Part shown: in pieces, positions 35,593 through 48,671 of the stretch
Position numbering within the stretch: position 1 is the first letter of the stretch
Layout of the letters: each line of letters opens with the position of its first letter
From: Lagopus muta
Lineage: Eukaryota > Chordata > Aves > Galliformes > Phasianidae
NCBI RefSeq assembly: GCF_023343835.1
Contig: NC_064439.1
Coordinates: forward strand, 39,673,508-39,737,507
Reading direction: 5' to 3'
DNA length: 64,000 bases
The notes under the pieces: generated by a model
The model's database searches: none
What the model was told of the DNA's origin: nothing
The model's input: only the letters and a program-made list of their open reading frames with translations
Position numbers and translations under genes: made by a program

Positions 35593-36930
35593 TATTAATC
35601 CATGATAACCCAAGTGGTTTGCAGATGTCTTGAAGTCTCTGTTGGAAAATACGATTTAGAGACAGTAATGGAGTTGAATATGCATAAAACTCAAGGGTTA
35701 TTAGCTTTCTTTTGGGGAGAGTGAGGCATAAATGCCACAGGGAGAGCAACAGCCAAGAAGGGCTCATTGTTCTTGAACGTTTCTTGATTTTTCTGTTCAT
35801 GTGCTACAGGAGGAAAATTCAGAAGCTCCAACTCCAGGCTGGTAGCTCTGTCATGCAGAAAGTTTAAAAGTTCTCTGTGCCATGCTGTTGGCTGCTGCTC
35901 ACAGTTCAGTGTGCAGCCATAACCCAAACCAGTGATTTGTTTACCTTGAGTATGCTGAGCAGCAGTGTGCAGTAATTCATGAGCAGCTTTGTGTGCAGCT
36001 GTCACCCTTGTGGGGCAGCAACCTGTCAGAAAAGTCAAGTAGACTTGAGGGGCATTAAATCATCTCTGGTAACTTATTTAAATCTGAATAAGCCAGTGTC
36101 TTCAGGCCATGAAGGCTTTTTTTCTTGATTGGAAACTTGCTTTCCTTGCACTAGAAAGCTGAGGTTTGCAGCCAGTTGTTTTGTTCTTTGTTTACAGAAA
36201 GCCCATTGAAGCAGTTGGGGGAACATTACACCCTCGCTCACATGCAGGCATATATATACTTAATTTATGACTTTGGTAGTTTGAATTTCAAGTGTCAGGT
36301 ATCCTGTGGAGCTTTTTTACTTTGTTCTCCAATGCTGCGTGCACCACTTGAGTATTTATCACAAGAAGCAGGCTCGTTGTGGGAAGCCCTTCAAGCTTGC
36401 GGGCTTTTTTCTGCAGAATCTAAAAAATGAGCTTGTGGAGCAAGGTGACAAGGACTGCTCCAAGAGTATGTCTGATCCACAGTCTCTGTTTTCAAGTTTG
36501 ACCAATTAATTTTCTGCCTTTGGCATTAATATTTTCACTTGTTTAGAATTGCTCATCTTAAAGTTGCTTTTGCACGCCAAACTGCTCTGTGAATATTAAT
36601 TGTAGAAGAGTGATAATGGCTCCTAAATAGGACTTGTCTGAAAATTTTGTATATTCCCTGTTCCTGATTCCTTCATAGTAAACCCTTTTCTACTGCTACT
36701 GATAATAAGGAAAACTCATGCATAAATTTATGATTCTCTCTCCTTCAATTGTGTCTCATTGACTTATAAACACAGCTTTCAGTACAAAGATATATTTAAT
36801 TTATCAGCACTAACAGACATATGAGAAAAGGACATACCTGGAAAGTGACATTACACAAATTCAGATTGAAGTGAGGCTGAGGTTTTCAGCAATTAGTGCA
36901 ATTGGCAGCATGGCAGCTTATTTAGAGAGA
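35593..36930 (+). other. CMTM8: CMTM8 intron 1, between the hAT and a CR1 piece
   Basis: 1.3 kb of intronic sequence in which I see no gene, repeat family or RNA. Confidence 0.7.
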
Positions 36931-37158
36931 AAACTGGATACTAGGAAAGATTTCTTCCGAGAAAGAGCAGTAAGGCAGTGGCACAGGCTGCCCAGGGAGG
37001 TGGTGCAGGCACCGTCCCTGGAGGTGTTGAAGAACCGTGTGTATATGGCACTGAGGGACGTGGGCAGAGGGCATGGGGGAAATGGGCTGATAGTTGGACT
37101 AGGTGATATCAGAGGGCTTTTCCAACCTTGGTGATTCTGTGATACCATGATTCCATAA
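36931..37158 (+). mobile_element. CR1 LINE 3' fragment, plus strand
   Basis: The + strand carries the CR1 3' region in sense: aaactggatactaggaaaga, then aggcagtggcacaggctgcc, cagggaggtggtgcaggcac, ttggactaggtgat, ttttccaacct and the tail ggtgattctgtgataccatgattccat, a degenerate form of the ATTCTATG-like 3' repeat. The frame 36871-37134 that covers it is CR1-derived, not a host gene. Confidence 0.93.
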
Positions 37159-37929
37159 GATTAATCCTATCATGTGCAATGTCTTCATTAACACATCTCT
37201 TTCCAAAGAGCATTCTGTAGGTTGAATTCTTTGTGCGATGCTCACGTGGCCATAAAGGTCTGAATGTGAACTACATGAACGGAAATGCTTCCAGAAAATC
37301 GTGTGCAAATATAAAATATATGTAAGCATGTTGTTCTTCTGTGTTGTCACATTATATGCAAAATACATTCAAGAAGGAAAACAGTTTTCTCAGGTAAGAA
37401 AAAGGATTTTTCAGGGAGGTGCTTCTACAGTGTGTGATTTGGTCTTTGTAAAATCCTGAGTCCTTACCTAAAAACATGGAAAATGGTTCCTGGGGTTGGA
37501 CATTTATATACGGGTCTAGATATTGACATAGTCAAGAAATACAGCAAGTTTGTACACAGGCTCATTTTCATTTCTACAGTTGGTCAGGCAAGGGGGAACT
37601 GCTTCAGTTTCTGCTGATTGGAGGACTTCCTCTCACAGGGAGCTAAATTTCTTTTTTTATAAAACCAATCTCTACGTGTCCAGCTGGAAATGAAAAAATA
37701 GTTTCATTCTAAAAATAAAATTGAAAAAAAAGCATTTAAGGTGTTGCTGATCTTTGAGTAGAAACAGAATGCAGCAATAGGCTTTCTTAGCAGATATTCT
37801 CTTTGTTTTTCCCATTGCACCGTATTACACACAGTCATACAGCCTCATAACTATGAAGTAAAATTATTTCCAAAGAAGTAATGAGTTTTCTATTGTAATG
37901 TAGCAGTTAGGGTTTGTGAAACAATGCTG

Positions 37930-38100
37930 TGCGTCCGCTAATTATAGGCAGCTCTATTTACATGGCCTAACAGGAAGATGGAAATGTAAAAATAGCAACA
38001 AAGAGCCAATGACATTATTAATAAAGCAGCTGTATACTGCATTGTTCTCCTGAAGAAAGTAGACACCATTTAAACAAAGTGCTCTACATAAATAATCAGT
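37930..38100. promoter_or_regulatory. Candidate enhancer / conserved non-coding element
   Basis: About 170 bp packed with different transcription-factor cores: a TAATTA homeodomain site (37938-37947), forkhead-like TATTTAC (37955-37961), ETS-like CAGGAAG (37971-37977), MEF2-like GTAAAAATAG (37986-37995), SOX/TCF-like AACAAAG (37997-38003 and 38073-38079), an inverted CCAAT-type gccaat (38005-38010) and an E-box CAGCTG (38027-38032). Such clustering is typical of conserved vertebrate enhancers, but conservation itself cannot be seen here. Confidence 0.3.
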
Positions 38101-41100
38101 CCTAATTCATAAGTAACCACGGTTAGGAATTCACATTTAAAAATAGTTCACCTTATTAATGTTCAAAGAGGGCAGGGTGACTTTCTTTGTGACTGGGTGT
38201 GTTTAACTTGTGCACGGGCACCAAATCTGAAAAATAATGTACACAAATCATTGCTTTGGGAAGCCAGTATTTTTCTAGCCCAGGGAGCTTGAACTTTTTC
38301 AGAGGATGAAGGGAGAGAGGAAGATCAAGTATTATAAAGCTTCTTCCTAAGGAAAAGTCTGTATGCAGAAAAAGAGATAAGGGCAAGGTAGAAGAACAAA
38401 AAAATACCTCAAGCTTTTTTCATTTATATGAAACAAAAGAACAAACCTTCCTACCGTTATGGTCCTGAAGAAACAATGATAGACTAATAAAAATAATGAT
38501 AATAAATAGCTATAATGGGGAAAACACAATGTTCAGGCAGACATATATGGTCATCTGTTTTCTAAGCTCAGAATTCACTTATGAGCTTTTTTTCCTGTTT
38601 AAATCATAATAAAAGAGACCAAGAAAAGGAGATTTCTGGCATTTAGAGATTACTGAAGCTAACAGTCTTTCATTCTAATTTTTCTGAGGAAGGGTTGTCA
38701 TTTCCTCAGAATGCACTTCCTGATAGCACCAAAGACAAACACACACTCAGTGTATGCAACAAGCTAAGCCTGCACACACACGTGTATGGGTACTTTATAT
38801 AGGAGACATAACGCCAGAGCACCAGGGCTGTACCATGGTCTTTAACAATGGAAGTATATCTCGACTACTTGCCTTTAAAGTCTGCAGCCTCTCTCAGAAA
38901 AACTCCTGTATCTTTGTGAACTAATGTTAAAAAACAATAAATTTGCACAAACAAAAGGTAGTATGTTGAGCTTGGCATCCAAAAAATCCCAACTGAAAAT
39001 CTGCTTTTGGAGGAAGGTGGGGGCAGACCCTATCCTGCAGTTATAAATGCACTGGTACTCCTGAAACCCTTTCTGTCTCAAGATGAGATTTTGCATCCGC
39101 AGAAATTCCCTGCCTTGTCTAATCTCAACTTCAAATCTCAAAACAGGAATTAAAAAACAACGTGACAGTACGGTGTCCCAGTTTTTGTGCTTAGGTTTGT
39201 TTTGAACCTTAAATTGTAGCAAGGAAACCCTGCAAGGCTGTTTTAACTTCTTCCATGTAAGTACTTGATGTTTGCTACTGATGTCAGCTCTCAAATCTGT
39301 AATATCTATAATTTCGTACAGAGATATTTTTAAATTAAAATCAGCATGGAGATGTTTTAAACTTGAAGTCAGGCGTCATATGGATTTGATGATAGAACTC
39401 ATGAGAAATCAGCTCCATGAATTATCCCTATGGCTCACATGAGCTGCGTTTTTCCTTCTGTACTGCTTGTATGGGACCAGGGCAATTTAAAAGACCTATT
39501 TGTGAACGTTATTCCTCAGAGAAATCAGCTACAGCTTCTACTTAGAGCTCCAAAATGCATTAATATTTGCATGTTAAATACAAGAACACTTAACCTTGTT
39601 GTTTTGCCTATTCTGATGACTTATAACAGGAGTTTTAGAAAGAAAAAATGATCAAAGCATGGCACTTATTTGCTAGTTTTAAAACTGAAGGTGTTTGGAT
39701 CATCAAGTGTGCTGTTTCTTAAGAAGCACAAAAGGAACTTTTAGGAAACAGAGGAATATCAGTCCCTTCCAGTAGTGTGTGTTTCTTTGTGACTGTTTTG
39801 CTTTAGAACTTTGAAGTTCATACTCAAAAACATCACCAAGTGAAAATTCCCTCCTAGAACACCTGAAAAAGCAAATCCTTTCGTGTTTGGATCTAATATA
39901 CTCTTACATTTTTTCGTGTCTGCTGCTGAAGGGCAAAGCACGGCAGGAATTGCAGTGAACAATGCCTGGAGATGCGTGATGCCGTCAGCTGCAGCCTGTG
40001 GCCTGTGGCGTTGGCCCTAGCAGCACCGCTTCTCCCAGCGCTGTCAGGAAGCTGCGCAGACTGTAAAAGGTGAATTTCACATCAGAGGCATTGGTGAACA
40101 ATAGGAAGGTGTTTCTCATGGACGTGAAGGTGGTGCCATACAGGAAGAGGGAGCAGCGCCTTCCCTTTTATTCCCATCTATCATGATTGCTGGAGAGGAG
40201 GCCAGGCAGTCTCCTTGGCCGAGGTCAGGTTTAGAGATTAAGCACTGTGGAGGTCATTGCCTTCCCACTGTTTCACCGACTGCCCTTCTAAAGAAGTAAG
40301 TGCTTTTTAAGGCAGGCTGCTTGTCTGCAGTAAGGTTTTGCACCACCCCTCTTTATTTTTGCATTAAACCGTGCCACTGATGGAGCGGCTGATAGCACGA
40401 AGCAGTGCATTGCCGGTCAAATGCAACACCTCTGTGTGCCTTAGGAGAGAAGCTGACCTCCGGTCTTTCTCCTGACTGACCTGGGAAAGATCCATCATGC
40501 TGTCTCCTGCATAAAAATGTATTTTTGTCAAATAAAGGAGCATTGTCGTCAAAGACCTGGCTGCTTCTATAGATAAAATGATAGCTAGCAAGGATGTTAC
40601 AAGTTAATTAATGCATGTGTAATGCATGGCAAAGTGCATTACCTATATAAACTCTGTGTGTGTCATTCCTCAGGCAAAACATAAGTGTTAAGCTGGGATT
40701 TACAGGCATTGGTAGGCAGCTGGTAAGCAGACGTGTGCTCCCAAATGCAGCCCACAAAAACCTTAAAGCCTTTAATGTGGAAAGTGCCCTGGGACATGGA
40801 CCAATCTTTATGCTTTGTACACATTTTAATGACTTGTTAATGATCAACCAGAGTTCTGCTGAGAAGATAGATTTGGTAAAGGTATCTTTCAGGCCAGTTT
40901 TTTTGCTAGTGTGTGAGGTCATTCCTTATAGCCCTACATTAGAAAAAACATGTTGTGTTGATGTGTTGTGTGGCTGTCTCATCCTAGTCTGCCAAAACTT
41001 CTGCAGCTTCCAGCGCTCAGTTGCCAGGGTATCCTGCAGGGAAGCAAGGCCAATTAAACCAGCAGCGCATCATGGTGGTTGTAATGGATAGGATCATTGG

Positions 41101-44100
41101 GCTGTTTGATCTGCTAATCTGTCTCTAATAATCAGTAATATTGGAAACCTATGAGGGAGTGTGAGAAGGGGAGCTCACAGAGCAAGAGCCTTCCATGGTA
41201 GTTTACTGGCTTCTGACAAGTTGTGCATTTAGGAATTTCCAGAGCTGAGAGTTGTGTGTTGAATGTCATGTATACAGGTAATAGCCATGGGCTAGCCTGG
41301 CTTCTAGGAGTTTGCATGTTTTCTAAAACTCTCTTATTTCTGATTTCCATTGTATCCTGTGACAGTGAATTCCACAATTTGGATATTTACCAGATTTTGG
41401 TTTTTTGTTACTGTTGGGTTGTGTTATTTTGTTTGTTTTCTGTTTTATTTGCAATACCACTTACTTCTGCTTGTTTTTTCAGCTTTCTGTCTGATAGTTT
41501 AGCTGGCTGCTTCTTCTGTTGTGAGGCCTAACCCACTCCTTGCTCCCTTTATGCCACCCAGCACTGCAGACTTCTGTCACATCCTCCTTCTGTCTCGAAC
41601 AGAAAATTAGAAGTCATCTTTTTCCAGCTTTAAATTTCATTTCTTGCAGGAGCCATTCTTGGTGCCTTGCTTAGGCCTACTGAATCATTTTAGAAATGGG
41701 AGAGAGGGATGAGCAGTGTCATCTGAAATCTGGGAAGAAAACTCTCTGACTTCAGCGTGGTGTTAGAAAGTGGTATTCCCTTATTCCTCACAGTATGTAC
41801 CAGGAGACAACAAATCAAGCATGCGCTCGCAGAGTTCAAGTTCTACATTTAAACAGTTAAGACATACAAATATAATACATTGACATACATATTCTTTCTT
41901 TTTCAAGAACTCATTAATATACGCCAGTATCCTTCTGGGCATGCACAGTTGTATCTAAGGTAACCGTACGACCAACTTCTTCCTCCCCTTTATTTCTCTA
42001 TCAGCTTCATCACAGTGACATTTGGCTGGCCTTTTGCTGTTTTTCCCCAGTTTGGCAAATTTCCATTACTTCTTAGGCCATATGAGCAACTTTCTATCGT
42101 AGTGCACTCTAATTCAAAACAATATATGTGAAATCCAAGGAAGAAGTCCATGTACCAGCAAAGATAAAAGTAGTCTATTGTGACTCCAGTGCTCCTGTGA
42201 AGCAGAATCAATGAGAAAAATAAGGCTGTTCACACACCAAGTAGTTACAATGGAAAGTTTTAGAACAAGCACTCATTGATTCCTTTTGCTAAACTAGTAT
42301 ATTGGTCCTTAAACTTAAATACTGATCCCTACTGCTAAACCAGCCTGTATCAGCAGAACATTTCCAATGTGCAGGTACACTACTGATTTGTAAAGAACAG
42401 TGAGGTGTACTATTTGTTAGAGTTTTTATTATTCTATTCCATTTCTAACAGTTTCTAATGCTTTCTTTTTTTTTTTGCTTTTTTTTGATCACATAGAAAA
42501 AAATTATAACCCAAGCTCAATTTTTTGTTTTGTCTATTAATGAATATTCACTATCCTGCCTCCAATAATTTTTCCACAAAAAAAAAAAGTCTTGGTAAAT
42601 GTAGCAAACCCTTTTTTATTTGCACAGATTTGATGGTTATGGGATGGGATGTGTTTTCCAGAGAACATCTTCAGTTGTTTTCATTCACTCTTTCTTTTTG
42701 GTCTGCATGAGCGGCGCTAGCTCCAGTCTCACACATTCCTTGCATGTTTCTCAGATGAAGCAAGAGCTGGGTATTGTAGTATGCTGCTGGGATGGACAGG
42801 ACAATTTCTTTACTCTGCCCCTCCTGAGTTCTTTTCCTCAGCTGTTGGTTGCAGTGAGCTGTAGCACCATATTGTAGAAGGTTCTTCATATATGAGTTGA
42901 TGAGTTGCAGCAGAGTCAGTGATCTCATCTATGAAGGTGAGAACAGGAGTGCCATGTGATTTATTCATCTGAGTTGGCATCTTAAATCAACATTAAACTG
43001 GGGTGTGCTGAGGTCCTATTGATTTTATGCCCAGTAAGTGCTGCAGCATAGCAACACCCATTCTGTTCAGAAAAGTGTTTCCAACTTGATGCTTTATGTG
43101 CCAGCCAGTGTGTGCTTCCCTCTCACAGTTCTTCCCAATGAGACTTTACAGTTTCTTGGGCACTCTTGCAAGGTGGCTCACCCTCATGCTGTAATGTCAA
43201 TCCCATATCTTTATTTATACATGCTTTAGCTAAGTAAGTACATCTTCACCATGTGACTGATCTGGCTAATGAGCATCATATACTAATTATCAGAACTAGC
43301 CCTTCTCTACTGACTCAGGTGTGAGCAGGTCTGGCCCTTTTTCTGTAGATGAAGGTGGTTTGGGGCTCTTTCCTAGGGAATTGGAGCTATTGAGGGAAGA
43401 CTTCCTTGCTGTTTGGAGCTGTGGGAAAGCCATTAGAGGTCTGTCTGTCTGCTCTTGAAGGTCTTTGAGTTCTCAATGCGAAATGACCATCCCATCCTCC
43501 CTATTGAATGAAATCTTCTCCAGTGAGCATGAGTTTAAACAATTTCAATCCTGTATCTACAGGTTTTCTGTGTGGTTTGTAGGAAGGTTTGGACTAAGCT
43601 CCTAAGTAAGAGTTCACTGTAGGGAAAACATACTTCTGGAGCATGTTTGGACACTTTCCACCTCCCATGATTTCCTTTCTAGTGAAAGCTGTCCTAAAAA
43701 ACAACTCTGTGAGAGATTTCTACTTTCCAGTAACGGTGAGTGTTGCCAGCATTTCAAGCCCTCACTTTCACGAGGGGTGCTTGCTGTTGCTGCTATGGAG
43801 CCAAAAGTGTGACAGAAAGTTTGAAGATTGCGTAAAAATAATATTAAAACTAATCTGGCAGTTTTCAGAAATTTCTTTAAAAGGGGCTCAATTTTGCACC
43901 TTTTTGTTATGAATAGAAACATTTTCAAACACAGGAGAGAGTTCCATAGCTAAGGCCGAGTTTGATGCTAAGAGCGGTACTTCATTAATCATAAAATACT
44001 CTCTGTGTGTGTCCATTATGACCACTTGGATGTTTCTGCAAGGACTGTGGCTTTCTGAATTCTGTTAGGAATGACAAGCCCTGAAAAACTCTCAACAGAA

Positions 44101-44797
44101 ACACAGCAGCCTGTTTTCATTTGATGTACAACCTGTGAAACTATAGGAATTCAAAGGATTTTTGTCTATAGAAGCGCAGTTTATTGCACAGAGCTGTCAC
44201 AAAAGAAGACAGCCTGGGTGGACTTCAGACCTTTCCTTCACTGAGGAGATCTCAGCAAAATAAATACTTCCAATGCGATGTTATCAGTAACAAGAAGGGC
44301 AGTGACTGGCTGATGTCAACCTGATGTAGTGTTTCATGTTCAAAAAGTGCTTGCAACTGAAACAGAGACATAAGTCAGGCTAAGACAGTGTATTGCTTAG
44401 ATTATTACAAAGTACAAGAATTAACATGGGCTTGACATTTCAAAGGTAGGTCAGCAAGGCTCTTGCATTTCTGTAAAATGTAGCCAAATATGAGTCACCT
44501 TTTCTTCTGACTGAACACAAAACAAGATTTGCCAGCATTAAGCTAAAGCGATTGTTGAGCTGTACTTTAGTGTGGACAGGAATTTCATTTATCTACTGTT
44601 CATATGCTTTCACCATATTTTTTTCTTAGTCTTTCTTCCTCCATGGACTCTAAAATATGATTTTAAAATACAAGTGTTGTTTTTTTTCTTTTTTTCTTTA
44701 AGTAAAACAAATAAATGAGCCCCATTTTGAGTAGTTTGTAGCTGAATTTACATTTGGTTTTGTTGTTGTGTGCATCATGGTCAGTATGGAATTAAAC

Positions 44798-44843
44798 TAT
44801 CAAAGTCATTCTCTCTAATTCATCAAAGTCATGCTCTCTAATT
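44798..44843. repeat. 23-bp tandem duplication, two copies
   Basis: atcaaagtcattctctctaa is followed directly by a second copy differing at one internal base (atgctctctaa). A recent local duplication. Confidence 0.85.
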
Positions 44844-47800
44844 GACTGAAAGCTTTGTCATACTGTTCCATATGACTCAACCAAGCTCTTGGCTTTATTT
44901 GAGAGCACACTTCCAGGCTGCTGCGTTTGGGTACTGTATTAGGGGGCCCTGAGAGTAATTTCGGTATCTTGCTCCATCTCTTCCCCACCACCATTCTTTA
45001 TCTTTGGACAGGTGATTCTTGGGCAGGGAAATCAATCGCCTGCTGCCAGTGGTCATCTGGAACGCATGAGGGATCATGAAACGTTTTTCTACAAAAGCAG
45101 TGGCTTTTCTCCCTCTAGTGGCAGTGGACAAAATTGATGGATATGGCTTCATGTATTGTGTGGGAGCTCGAATACCCCAATTAAAGAGATTATTTAAATG
45201 CAGTGCAAACACTTATTTCATGTAGTCTTAGCAAGAAGAAAAAAATCATTCTGCATCCATCAAGTATAGGGCAAATAAATCTTCCTATTATGATAACTGA
45301 CTGTCCTGGCTATATTTTACAGGAACAATAGGGAAGGAATACCCTTTTTTCTCCTCCTTTTTTTCTCTTTCATTATCTTTTCACCCTACCTCCCTTCTGG
45401 GACAGTTTGAGTCAGGGTATCCGATCCTTCATTTTGGTGTGTGAGAAGTGTTTGTGCTCTCCTTGCTTGCAGACTCCCTGGTTGGTTTTTTTTTGCAGGC
45501 TGAGAGTAGCCTAGGGAAGAAAAGGCTGAGGGTGAGACATTCATAGGCTGCTGAGGTAGCTCCTAGATTGTGATTTAAGAGTGAAATAAAGATGTGCAGT
45601 AATATAGAGTGGTTTCTCTTTGTTCTGGTAGTAAATCTGCTTTCTTAGGAAGGAGATGCAAGACGTCTTGCTTTCTGTTTGCTGGAGCCTGTCCATATTT
45701 AGGTGCCTTGAGTATGGAAGAAAACTGTTTCTGCAAATGCACATCTCTCCTTCTCCCATCATTTCCATCTCAGCCAGTAGCAATGCTGCATAAATCCTAC
45801 AATACTTAGGCATACGGCTAACCGAAATGGTCTTGGAAAGCATCTCTAGGATAAATACAGAAAGCTTCAGGCAAGCATGCCACATAGTTTTTACTTCATG
45901 AAATGAGACAGGCCTTGGGTTTTTCTCCCTGCCAGTTCTACCACAGTGAGCCTTCTTTTTTCTTTGAAAGGGATGCATATGCTGTTGTAACTGTGTTACT
46001 GTGTTAACCAGTCAGGATGAACACTGCAGATTTTGCAACATTAACATCACCAGAACAGTGTCACGGAAAACATCATGGGCTTTTAGAATATAGTTTGCAA
46101 GTACAAATTCAGTTCTGCAGTTTTCAGGCTGCCTCTGAAAGCGAAACCGGATACACAGATTGAAGCTCACTCTTATTTCTTACTTGCTTGCTTGTACCAG
46201 CAACATGAGACGAGATGCATCTCATCTGCTAGGCTACAAAGCCTCTGTTTTTCACATCTCTATGTGGTCTGATACTTCTGAAGTTCTTAGCACTGCAGAT
46301 AAATTATGGCACTTATTTAAGAGTTTGAATATGCAATTAAGCATCCAATTTTAAACTTGCACGCTCAATAATATTGGACTTTGCTACAGAATTATTTCCT
46401 TTTTATGGTGTCTGCCAACTGCTGAAGTATGCATTAGTATATTTGACATATTAATGCAGTAATGGAGATACCTGGGCAACTGGCAGCCAAATGATCACAG
46501 AAGAGATATCCAAGGTGAAATCATAGACTGCGATGAACAAGGGAAAACTGATTGCCTTTATGATTTACTGATGAGTAAAATCCTTATCTCCCACCCAACC
46601 TGAAATATCAGACCCAGCTGCAGAAGCCCCACTAGCCTGATAAGCCAGCAACCCCTGCCATCAGCTGCCACATGCATTGTTTTCCTTTTTCTTCTTGATG
46701 TTTGTTCTTCCTTTTCTCAAAGTCTTTTTGACAGCATCACAGTATGCTCCTATAACTCTAGATAAGCATATTCTGACTGGTCAGTAAATGAAACATTTAG
46801 CTATTAGCAATCCATTGTAGCATTATGAGATCTGGGCCTTTCCCAGTTGCTGAATGGAGCTCTCCTTGTCTTCTGGCCAGTCTGTAGCCATGAAGCTAGT
46901 TGTGTACACACTGAGTGGCTGTGAGCATTCCTCAGGAGCTGCAGCTGGTCTCTGCTTTACAGTGTTGCTTACCTGTCACTCATTTGCCACGTTCTGTGCA
47001 CTAGGAGCTGATTTGGATGCCATTTGGATGTAGCCATAGCCCTTATTCCCAGCAGGGAGGCTCGTTACTAAATCAGTAGAAGTGGTATTCTTGGTTCCAT
47101 CAGATGCATGAGTGTCATCCACTTTGTACTGATCTGTTGAACAGCAAACATGTAATGTAAGGGACAATCAAAACACTAGGAGACAGGCTTTTACACCACA
47201 GAAGCCATCTCACTATTTAACATGCTGAAAAGACAAGCTAATAATGAAAGACTTGTCTAGCTGTCTCTGTTCCTTTGACACCTAAGGTATTTTGTAGGTA
47301 CTGTCGGCCAGCATGAACTTTAAATCAATTTATTGCATGTGTTTACATCAGCAATAAAACTGTTTGCCATATCATTTAACTACACAGAGAGTGAATTGTT
47401 GACCATGAGCTGGTCTGACCTTTTCAGATCTAATCAAGAAATCTGAAATATTATTTCAGCCTGTCAGCTCCAGTAATATGCAGTAAGACTATCTGGATCT
47501 AACTGAAAATGTCAGGGGCACTCTAATATGCAACCCATCAAAGTTACGCTGCATATGAACCAAGAACTGGTAAAGAATATAAATCTGAGAAACCCATGGT
47601 GCATCTCAGTTGCTTAGACAGATTGGTCTGCCATTGACGCAGGCGAGCTACAAACACACATTAAAAGCAGTTCTTTGAGATACAAGCAAGATGTACGGCT
47701 GTTTCAATATTAAAGTGTTCTTGAAAGACAGAGAGCAATCACAGGTTAGAGTTTTGCTGGAGGAAAGTTAACTGAGAATGCCACCACTGCTGTGGTCCAC

Positions 47801-48119
47801 GTCTGAATAGTTGCACTGTGCAGTTGTGTAGGTTTAGTGGTCTCGTGTAACTTTGGAATTTTCTTTTTTAATAACTTGCTGCTTGCAAAGTTTTTACCAT
47901 TTTCAGAAATAATTGTTGCCTATGCTGAGGTGTTCTGACCAATCTCATTTGTGATGAAGTTAGTTATCTGCTATACTGCTCTACTGAAGTTATCTGGCTG
48001 TTTTTAAAGCTCACTCAGAACCCACACTGTTGTTCTTAGGTGTTTAATGGCGTTACATTTCTCTGTTTTCTTTGTCTCCCAAGTTTCCTTTGATGGTGTT
48101 GCACCGGCAACTCAGAGAG

Positions 48120-48420
48120 AGGATAAATCTGTCTTTAATAGCTGTTTATTAAGCATGAGACCAATTATTCATTGATATAATTTATGGATAATGAATTTAA
48201 ATTTGGATTAATGAGCATGGGCACAACAGGAAGCATCTTTGTATTGCAAGAAAGGGGCATTTTGTGAGCTAAATGGCCTATCAAGATTGTATAATCTGAA
48301 AGCAGTTGCTGCACTAAAATTGAGTTGGTTTTTAATCTAATCATGTATAGTTTGTGTAATTTAAGGCATTATTAACCGAATTGCTGCTATTAGTGAAATG
48401 TGGTTGGAATGGAACTAGAA
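48120..48420. promoter_or_regulatory. Candidate enhancer rich in TAATC/TAAT homeodomain cores
   Basis: A 300-bp AT-rich stretch with GGATTA (48205-48210) and further TAATC-type cores at about 48292, 48333 and 48338, plus several TAAT/ATTA pairs. This spacing suggests homeodomain binding of the OTX/PITX kind. The call rests on motif density alone. Confidence 0.27.
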
Positions 48421-48579
48421 TTAGAGTGAACTCTCAGAAGCATTGCTGAGCCGGTAACTTTGTATTTTAGACTACCCTGTTAATGCCAGCAGAACTGTTC
48501 TTGTGAGGCAATGCTGCCCTCACCTGGTATCTGGCATGAACTGGGAATTGTTAGCCCAGCCCAAGCCAGCTGTAGTGCA

Positions 48580-48671
48580 TCAAGTCTATCAGGTCTCCCC
48601 TGAGCCTCCTCTTCTCCAGACTGAACAATCCCAGTTCTCTCAGTCACTCCCCATAAAATTTGTGCTCCAGA
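48580..48671 (-). mobile_element. CR1 LINE internal fragment, minus strand
   Basis: The + strand reads atcaggtctcccctgagcct, cttctccagactgaacaatc, ccagttctctcagtc and ttgtgctccagat, matching in order the same internal CR1 block present at 21925-22020. Both ends are truncated, so this is an older fragment. Confidence 0.88.

Larger units (their letters stand above)
37159..48579 (+). other. CMTM8: CMTM8 intron 1, central part
   Basis: 11.4 kb of AT-rich intron. It contains motif-dense stretches that may be conserved enhancers (37930-38100, 48120-48420) and a 23-bp tandem duplication (44798-44843). Frames of up to about 145 codons (for example 45541-45978 minus and 40660-41091 plus) have no recognisable domain and no splice support. 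Confidence 0.65.

Noticed and set aside
40660-41091. 143-codon + strand frame in CMTM8 intron 1
   Set aside because: No family resemblance, no acceptor/donor arrangement in phase with CMTM8, ordinary intronic composition.
45541-45978. 145-codon minus-strand frame in CMTM8 intron 1
   Set aside because: Low-complexity basic start, no motif, no promoter or splice context.
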